The notes under the pieces: generated by a model
What the model saw: only the letters and a program-made list of their open reading frames with translations
What the model was told of the DNA's origin: nothing
The model's database searches: none
Part shown: one piece after another, positions 6,364 to 12,838 of the stretch
Numbering within the stretch: the stretch's first letter is position 1
How the letters are laid out: each line of letters opens with the position of its first letter
Program-made: the position numbers and the translations under genes
Source of the DNA: Treponema sp.
GTDB lineage: Bacteria > Spirochaetota > Spirochaetia > Treponematales > Treponemataceae
Assembly (NCBI GenBank): GCA_016296205.1
Contig: JAEDJS010000046.1
Location: 1-15,199 of the forward strand
Reading direction: 5' to 3'
Length of the DNA: 15,199 bases

Positions 6364-8385
6364 ATGAAAAATTTTTTTGCATTTATAACAATTATATTAT
6401 TAACTTTCTCACTTTTTGCCCAATCCACCAAAGGCCTCCTCACCCCCCCAATAAGTCACCCAGAAAGTCATCCCGACTCCCCAAATAGTCACCCAGAAAG
6501 TCATCCTGAACTCGATTCAGGATCTCCTATAACACCACAAGACCAATTCCCAAACCAAGACTTGTACAATAATCACCCAGAAAGTCATCCAGAAAGTCAT
6601 CCTGAACTTGATTCAGGATCTCCCGACTCCCCAAAAAGTCAACCAGCCCCCCAAAATAGTCATCCTGATTCCACAATAAGTCATCCTGACTCCCCAAAAA
6701 GTCATCCTGAACTTGATTCAGGATCTCCCGTAACACCACAAGACCAATTCCCAAACCAAGACTTGTACAATAATCACCCAGAAAAATCAACTTCTTCCAT
6801 CAAACTTCGCCCTAAAGACAATATAACTGTAGTGGATGAAGTGGACCATATAGAATTAACCGGTGTAGAAAAGAAAAAAATTGAACAGGATAGAAAAAAT
6901 ATCAGGAACAATGCAGAAGAATCAAGAAGTTTAATGCTGCGTTCCAATGAATTGAATAAAAAAATCGAAAAAAACAAAATTGCTCTCCATCAGAAATCAC
7001 TGCTTTTAACAAATAATTTTGCAGAAGATGAAGTTTTAAGCTTGATTGGGGAAGCGGAAAATCTTAAAGCAGAAATTTTGCGAAGACGAAATCAACTGGT
7101 AAAAGAGCAGGAAGCAACCCGATTAAGAATGGAAGAGGAGTTAAATAAAAATATTCAGCAGCTTCAGGATTCTCCTTATGCTATAGCAGAAATGGATGCT
7201 GGCGGAAAACCATTGGAAAGAGCCCAGGAAGACAGACTTCATAAAATTCAACAGCTCCAAAGCGAAAATAAATCTGCATTCAGTCGTTATGTTAATGATA
7301 GTGAGCAGGAGTTAAAGGAGCAGGAAAAACCTATAATCGAAAAAATAGAAAAAATCAATCTGCAGCTGGAAAAAAAACGCAGTATTAACAGTGTATTTTA
7401 TCCAAAAACAGAAGACAGACCAAGTATGGTTACAGCGGCAACTTATGACGGTGTTAATTTTGGCTGGGAAATGAATATCTTTTTTACACTGGGAAATCAT
7501 CAGATAGAAGATTACAATATTTTTGTTCCTTATAAAAAAGTAACAGGTAAAAAACCAAATTACAAAAGTGTTGCCTATAAAAATACGGTTGAAGAGTATG
7601 ACAGTTATTTTAGAACAGCAGTTCCCGCAATTTATGCAGTAGTTGATTTTACTGTTCAGGCTGCTCCAAGTTATATGCCAAGCCGCTATTTAGTCCGTAT
7701 AGAAAAAACAACTTTGTATCTTCTTGAAGATAATAAAAAAGTTCTTACTCAAGTTGAAAAAAATCTGGTGGGAACATACAGTTTTTTGCCAGTAAATGAT
7801 ATTCGAACTGATGCAGAAAAGCGTAGAGATAAAATTGCTGTTACCCAGTTAAAAATAAATTCAGAACGTCAGCAGGAAAAAGATCGAAAATATGCACAAA
7901 AACATGTAGAAAACAGTGGTTTTTATAATTTTGTTTCTCCTGCATTGCGTTGTGGAATCGAAGCAGGATTTAAAACTCCGGTAGGATTGGATTTAAGTAA
8001 ATTAAACTGGTATGGTGCTTTTGATATTCCTTTTAAACCTGTTTTTGTTGGAGCAGAAATTACCATAAATGACCTGCTGTTAAATTTTAAAGATAAAGAC
8101 AAGCCTTTAATTGATCTGGAAAATACTACTTATGATATTGCCGGAAGACTTGGCTATCAAATGAAGATGTGGGGGCAGGCTTTTAGTCCTTTTGTTATTG
8201 CCGGTTTTGGAGCTCAGTTTAACAATGAATTTACTCAATCAACTTTTTTTGTAAACGGAACTGCTGGTCTGCATTTGCTTTATACCTTGAATATTTTTTA
8301 CAATTTTAATTATAATTTTAATCTCAAACAGGCCGCATCAAGTATTGGAGTTTCTCTTAGCTTGAACGGCCCTTGGGGAAAATAA
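6364..8385 (+). CDS. Exported coiled-coil protein with repeat-derived N-terminal segment and barrel-like C-terminus
   Basis: No known family recognised. The ATG at 6364 gives a clean signal peptide with likely cleavage after LFA (Ala19/Gln20); upstream TTG codons would put a polar extension before it. The product is 673 residues. About residues 31-140 are rich in Pro, Ser, His and Asp, carry nine SHP motifs, and are encoded by copies of the palindromic repeat found at 1-375. Residues about 163-339 are strongly charged and Gln/Glu/Lys-rich, a probable long coiled coil. A soluble beta-type domain follows (about 345-480), then another charged stretch. Residues about 518-673 have alternating aromatic and polar segments (for example WYGAFDIPFKPVFVGAEI and FYNFNYNFNL) that could be an outer-membrane beta barrel, although the last residue is Lys, not the usual aromatic. 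The C-rich, CCC/CAC-heavy codons of the repeat segment differ from the AT-rich remainder. Confidence 0.8.
   Translation: MKNFFAFITIILLTFSLFAQSTKGLLTPPISHPESHPDSPNSHPESHPELDSGSPITPQDQFPNQDLYNNHPESHPESHPELDSGSPDSPKSQPAPQNSHPDSTISHPDSPKSHPELDSGSPVTPQDQFPNQDLYNNHPEKSTSSIKLRPKDNITVVDEVDHIELTGVEKKKIEQDRKNIRNNAEESRSLMLRSNELNKKIEKNKIALHQKSLLLTNNFAEDEVLSLIGEAENLKAEILRRRNQLVKEQEATRLRMEEELNKNIQQLQDSPYAIAEMDAGGKPLERAQEDRLHKIQQLQSENKSAFSRYVNDSEQELKEQEKPIIEKIEKINLQLEKKRSINSVFYPKTEDRPSMVTAATYDGVNFGWEMNIFFTLGNHQIEDYNIFVPYKKVTGKKPNYKSVAYKNTVEEYDSYFRTAVPAIYAVVDFTVQAAPSYMPSRYLVRIEKTTLYLLEDNKKVLTQVEKNLVGTYSFLPVNDIRTDAEKRRDKIAVTQLKINSERQQEKDRKYAQKHVENSGFYNFVSPALRCGIEAGFKTPVGLDLSKLNWYGAFDIPFKPVFVGAEITINDLLLNFKDKDKPLIDLENTTYDIAGRLGYQMKMWGQAFSPFVIAGFGAQFNNEFTQSTFFVNGTAGLHLLYTLNIFYNFNYNFNLKQAASSIGVSLSLNGPWGK
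6497..6583 (+). repeat. 87-bp intragenic direct repeat, copy 1
   Basis: Matches 6698-6784 with three mismatches. It contains one palindromic unit followed by a unique stretch encoding TPQDQFPNQDLYNNHPE. The copies are 201 bp (67 codons) apart, so the frame is kept. Confidence 0.9.
6698..6784 (+). repeat. 87-bp intragenic direct repeat, copy 2
   Basis: Second copy of 6497-6583. The three differences are C to T in the loop of the hairpin, and T to C and A to G just after it (giving VTPQ instead of ITPQ). It ends where the repeat-derived segment gives way to the ordinary protein. Confidence 0.9.
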
Positions 8386-8393
8386 TCAATTAA

Positions 8394-11300
8394 TTACAAA
8401 GGCCACCACGTTCCTCCGCTAAGCCTTCCTCTTGTTGCTTTGAATTTTGCAAGCTGTTCATTTTTGAAACTTGTCTGGAATATTCCGTTAAACTTTTCAG
8501 CTGTTAGAAGTTCGTGGGAAGTAATCCGGCTTGATGCTGCATGATCTACATATGCTACCACTTCAAATTCTAATTTTTCCATGATGTCTATTTGTGAAAT
8601 AACATTAAGACCGGTAAGTCCTTGTGCAATAACAATTTCGTTAGGGAAAATAAATGATCCATCTGGATCAACAGCTTCAAATATGGATCCATTTTCTTCT
8701 GCGGAATATACTACAAGTGCACTACTTCCAATAGAAAGTTTTTCTTGACTTTCGTGGAAAATTCCTGATCCTAGTGTTCCAGGGTTGGAGTTTGGATTTT
8801 CTCCTGCTTGGTCTACAAAATAATTGTTGTAAATCACGCCACCTGTAAAATTCAATTTTCCTTTGTTGTGAATAGCGGCCCCTTTGGTTTTACAATAATT
8901 GCTGTAAAGGAGCCCTCGATCAAGATTAAGAAGTCCACCGTTATAAATGGCACCACCGCTTTTTTCTGCAAAGTTATTAAAAATCTTGGCTTCAGGATAA
9001 GTTTTATCATCGGATTTAAGAATTTTGTTACCTTCAATTAAGTGTGCCTCTGCTTTACTGTCTATGTATATTGCCCCTCCGCTACCAGCTAATGCCATAT
9101 TGTTTTTCCAGATACCAGTTGAAAGAGTTAATGTTGAATTCCCTGTTAAATAAATTGCTCCTCCTGATTCATCAGCTGTATTATTTGAAATCTGGATATA
9201 ATCATCTATTTCATAATTATCAAATTTGTTCATAAAATAAAATTCAATAGTGGATGAATCGGCATAAATAAAGCCACCGTTTTTTGCTCTGTTTCCTGAA
9301 AATATAGAATCAGTTGATGTCGGATCAGCGTCAATTCTGATGAGTCCGTTTGTAGAATTAATTACGCCTCCATTTTCTGAACATGTATTATTAGTGAAAG
9401 CTCCATGAAGATAAACTTTTCCGCCAGTCTGTTTAATTACTCCGCCATTAGTACCTGAATTGCCGGATAATTTCACATTAGCAAATGTTAATTCTCCGCT
9501 ATGAATTTCAAATAGGGTAGCTTGACAATTTTTGAGAGAAAAGTTTTGATTATCTCCCAAAAAACCAATGGTTCCTTCAATATTGAATGGAGTTTTTGTT
9601 ACTTGCAAAAAATCCATTGTTGCAGAAGCACCTTGTGGTTCCATAGTAACAATTATGTTTGAAGGAACATTCATCTGCTGTATATTATCTGTGAGTATAC
9701 AATTGGTAGCAATAAAACAATGGATATCAGCATAGCCGGCATTAATTGCTTTCGCAGCTTCGTTGAATGAAGCTGTATCAGAAATAGTAAATTCAGTAAT
9801 TGATGTATCAAGTTGTTTAAGTACAACATTTCCGTTTGCATCTACCTCGTAATATTTTGTTTCATCTTGAGTTTGGTATGGAGTTACTCGAATCTGATCA
9901 GTGGGTATGGAAGTATAATTATCTGAAGTAATAAATTGTATAGTATCCTGTTCAGTAGCTGGATATGTGTAAGGTGTAATTGTAAATGAAGCTGTTGTTG
10001 GTGAAGAAATTGAAATACTTTGAGAATCGTTTAAATAAATATCGTTATTGCTGGCAACTGTTCCTCCGACTATCCGTAATTCATTTTGTGAACTTGAGAA
10101 AATACCTGTTCCCATGACTGTTCCGCTGTTTACTGTTGCTGTGTTTGAATCAATTGTTCCATCAATCAAGTTAAATTTGGCATCTCCACCACTGTTAAAA
10201 CTTTTAAGCATAAATACGCCTGCGCCTTTTGCTTTTCCTGATTCAAGGTTTATTTCATTATTGTGAATATAACCGCTGTTTAATACTACTGTTGAATAGG
10301 TTGCAATTCCAGCTCCGAAAGCTTCTACATTTTGGCTTGTGCTTTCAATTGAATTGTCTGCGATTTCTGTATCTGTAATTTTTAAATAATTATACTGAGT
10401 AGATTCGGAGAAAACAAAAATTCCGGCTCCCAGTAAATAAGTTGTGTCTGTTGTTTCTAAAGAAGTATACTTTATTATGTTATTTAGAATTGTGCAGTTA
10501 ATAAGTTCATTTGCCGGGTCTTCTTCCTTCGAAAGATCTGCAGGCGAATAACTGTTAGTGCCGTAAAAAATTCCTGCTCCTGCTGCAAAGTGTGAATTGT
10601 TGATTGTAATTTTTGAAATAGGCTCTCTCTCGTTGCGGTAGGAAATATCGATGGTTGTTGTATCATGGGTCTCTGTTATTTTTTCTATGATGTTATTAGT
10701 AACTTCGCAGTTAATTAATGTAGAGATAGTACCTTGTGCACAATAAAATCCAGCTCCAGATAATAAACATTTATTGCTGTTGATTTTTGTGTTGGATAAA
10801 TTAACCGGAATAATTGGCTTATTAAATGAAGTGAATTTAAAATTGTTCTGGATGAACAAACCTCCCCCATTTACAGAAGCATAATTCTCAATAATTTCAC
10901 TGTCTTGTAAATCTATTTCACAGTCGTTTCCATAAATTGCTCCACCGTTTGTGGCACTGCAGTTAGAAAATTTTGTAGACGTTATGTTTAAAACCGAATT
11001 AGTACTAGTTGTCTGACTTGTACCAGAAGGGTCATTAGGGTCATTATTGCTTGAAAAAATTGCCCCTCCGTTTTTTGTTGCAATACAGCCTGTAATAATA
11101 CAATCAGACATAGTTAAAGTTGCACCGTTCCATGAATAAATAGCACCTGCTGTTTCTGCCGCAAAGTTCCTGATTTCAACATTTTTTAGTGTAACCGTTC
11201 CTTTTTCCTGATAAATTGCGCCACCTTTTTCCAGCCGTGTTCTGCTTCCACTTGTAGAATCAATGATTGTAAGGTTTGAAATCTCAGTATTATAATTTTC

Positions 11301-12821
11301 GCCAAACTGGCACAAAAACCTTCCACGATATTTTACTGAATCTGCTGGATGGATTGAGGCATTTGAGTTGTTGTTAAGTTCAGAAAAATCAACAACTGTA
11401 GATCTGTCTTTGTGCAATCCGGAAATAATCAATTTTCTGTTTGAATTTGTATAACCAGTTGATAATTCCACAAGCCCATAGTATTGTCTTTTGTCTGTAT
11501 CTGTTGATCCGTAACCAATATAATCGTTCTCATCAACCTTGTAATTTCCAAGAATATACAATTGTAGATTTTCATTTGTTCCTGTAAAAAAGTTTTGCGA
11601 ATTCAAAGCTTTCTGAAATGTTTTATATGGTTTCTGGTATGTGCCGTTTCCTGTAGTATCGTCCCCGTTTTTTGAAATATAAACCCCAGCAGGTGCCCAG
11701 TTGATTTCTTTTGTTGTTGATTTTAATTTATCTTGACTTGTGATAGTAACAGAAATTGTTTTGTTGTTATATCCGGAAATTGTTTCGGAAATAAAACTGT
11801 TTGAGCCATTTTCTGTAATATTTAAATTAGTTGAACCGCAGTTTACTTTGATGAATTCAGTGCCGGAAGTTCCAGAAATTTGAGCATATACATAACATGA
11901 ATCAATATCGACAGGAATTGAGTTTTGATCAAAGGGAGTAGATGTGTCTTGTCCGGCCTTAACCAGATAGAATTCAACTGTTCCATTAAGTGAATTGCTG
12001 GGAAAAGAAGCTTCTATGTTTTTTGCACTTGTTGAATAATCCCATTCAGAGGTTTCCTCATTCCAGGTGGCCCAGGCATTTGTTGTACAGTTTTTCCAGA
12101 CATTGATAATTTCTGAGTGAGTATAAAATGTTGTATCCTGTCCGCTGGAATCTGTTATAAATTCAATTTTCCATAAATAAATTCCTGTAGAAAGTGATTC
12201 TTTGTTGATTGGTAAAATATTATGTGGGGGGTCTATGACGTCGTTAATTACTGGAGTTAAATTTGTTGATTCAATTTTATGCAGGGAACTTACTATTCTT
12301 TTGATTGAAGCATGGTTAATTGAAGAAATATTAAATTCAACAGAAAGATCAATTGAACCTTTTCCGTCATTTGCTGCTGTAACTGGCATAAGCTGGATAG
12401 AAATTGGAGCATTTGAAGTGCTGTTTATTGTGGCAGAATATTTTCCGTAGGCGTATGCTTTTTCTTTGTTATCCGATTCTGTTAATGCGTAAAGATAAAC
12501 TTCATATTCTATGTTTTCTTCCAGTGCAGAAATGTTTATTGTAAAGGAAGGAGTTTTTGTTTGTTCCTGCAAGTTTACTGTCTGCTCAATAATCTGTTTC
12601 CCAGAATCGGCAGGAGGAATTAATTCAACATAATAAAAACTAGTTCCGGGAAGTCCGTTATTTGGAGTTGCAGTTCGGGAAGGAATTTCCATTGTGCCGT
12701 GAATTGCAATATATTTTGAATCTGCTGGTTTTGTTTCCTGTTTTGGAGCTATGAAATTATTGCAGCTTAATAAAATTAATGAGGAAATTGCAATTAAAAA
12801 GTATGATTTTATTCTGTTCAT
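8394..12821 (-). CDS. Giant Pmp-like beta-helix surface lipoprotein
   Basis: A 1475-residue lipoprotein; the signal ends in LLSC with Cys20 as lipidation site, and a motif SRTATPN follows near residue 48. Residues about 55-370 look like Ig-like or beta-sandwich modules and include STGIYLWKIEF and INVWKNCTTNAW, both echoed in the upstream neighbour. Near residue 378 the sequence GVYISKNGDDTTGNGTYQKP, followed by YKTFQKAL, matches the DUF1565-type entry to right-handed beta helices. From about 534 to 1354 there are about 19 turns with the GGAI/GAGI/GGVI signature (for example GGAIYQ, GGAIFS, GGAIYG, GAGIFY, GGVIKQ, GGAIYI), often paired with N-containing FxxN-like turns, as in Chlamydia polymorphic membrane protein repeats. 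It ends GGTWWPL without an autotransporter barrel, so lipid anchoring probably replaces it. Adhesion or surface-antigen function is inferred only. It follows its neighbour by 17 nt, consistent with one operon. Confidence 0.85.
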   Translation of the reverse strand: MNRIKSYFLIAISSLILLSCNNFIAPKQETKPADSKYIAIHGTMEIPSRTATPNNGLPGTSFYYVELIPPADSGKQIIEQTVNLQEQTKTPSFTINISALEENIEYEVYLYALTESDNKEKAYAYGKYSATINSTSNAPISIQLMPVTAANDGKGSIDLSVEFNISSINHASIKRIVSSLHKIESTNLTPVINDVIDPPHNILPINKESLSTGIYLWKIEFITDSSGQDTTFYTHSEIINVWKNCTTNAWATWNEETSEWDYSTSAKNIEASFPSNSLNGTVEFYLVKAGQDTSTPFDQNSIPVDIDSCYVYAQISGTSGTEFIKVNCGSTNLNITENGSNSFISETISGYNNKTISVTITSQDKLKSTTKEINWAPAGVYISKNGDDTTGNGTYQKPYKTFQKALNSQNFFTGTNENLQLYILGNYKVDENDYIGYGSTDTDKRQYYGLVELSTGYTNSNRKLIISGLHKDRSTVVDFSELNNNSNASIHPADSVKYRGRFLCQFGENYNTEISNLTIIDSTSGSRTRLEKGGAIYQEKGTVTLKNVEIRNFAAETAGAIYSWNGATLTMSDCIITGCIATKNGGAIFSSNNDPNDPSGTSQTTSTNSVLNITSTKFSNCSATNGGAIYGNDCEIDLQDSEIIENYASVNGGGLFIQNNFKFTSFNKPIIPVNLSNTKINSNKCLLSGAGFYCAQGTISTLINCEVTNNIIEKITETHDTTTIDISYRNEREPISKITINNSHFAAGAGIFYGTNSYSPADLSKEEDPANELINCTILNNIIKYTSLETTDTTYLLGAGIFVFSESTQYNYLKITDTEIADNSIESTSQNVEAFGAGIATYSTVVLNSGYIHNNEINLESGKAKGAGVFMLKSFNSGGDAKFNLIDGTIDSNTATVNSGTVMGTGIFSSSQNELRIVGGTVASNNDIYLNDSQSISISSPTTASFTITPYTYPATEQDTIQFITSDNYTSIPTDQIRVTPYQTQDETKYYEVDANGNVVLKQLDTSITEFTISDTASFNEAAKAINAGYADIHCFIATNCILTDNIQQMNVPSNIIVTMEPQGASATMDFLQVTKTPFNIEGTIGFLGDNQNFSLKNCQATLFEIHSGELTFANVKLSGNSGTNGGVIKQTGGKVYLHGAFTNNTCSENGGVINSTNGLIRIDADPTSTDSIFSGNRAKNGGFIYADSSTIEFYFMNKFDNYEIDDYIQISNNTADESGGAIYLTGNSTLTLSTGIWKNNMALAGSGGAIYIDSKAEAHLIEGNKILKSDDKTYPEAKIFNNFAEKSGGAIYNGGLLNLDRGLLYSNYCKTKGAAIHNKGKLNFTGGVIYNNYFVDQAGENPNSNPGTLGSGIFHESQEKLSIGSSALVVYSAEENGSIFEAVDPDGSFIFPNEIVIAQGLTGLNVISQIDIMEKLEFEVVAYVDHAASSRITSHELLTAEKFNGIFQTSFKNEQLAKFKATRGRLSGGTWWPL

Positions 12822-12825
12822 ATTT

Positions 12826-12830
12826 ACTCC
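12826..12830 (-). promoter_or_regulatory. Ribosome binding site of the beta-helix lipoprotein gene
   Basis: On the minus strand GGAGT is followed by AAAT and then the ATG ending at 12821. It lies within the 17-nt gap between the two genes, so translation of the downstream gene has its own start signal within a shared message. Confidence 0.75.
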
Positions 12831-12838
12831 TATAAAAA

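Larger units (their letters stand above)
6454..6784 (+). repeat. In-frame palindromic-repeat cluster inside a coding sequence
   Basis: Three full CCTGAA-type hairpin units start at 6500, 6596 and 6701, each with arms ATCCTGAA and TTCAGGAT around CTTGA (CTCGA in the first). All are read in the same phase as SHPELDSGSP. Shorter fragments of the same unit are translated as SHPE or SHPD between them. The segment lies immediately after the signal peptide and contains no stop in the gene's frame. Confidence 0.88.

Noticed and set aside
6527..6790. Antisense open frame rich in LNQVQDD
   Set aside because: It is the reverse reading of the palindromic repeats, which lack stops in some reverse phases, and has no start signal or recognisable protein features.
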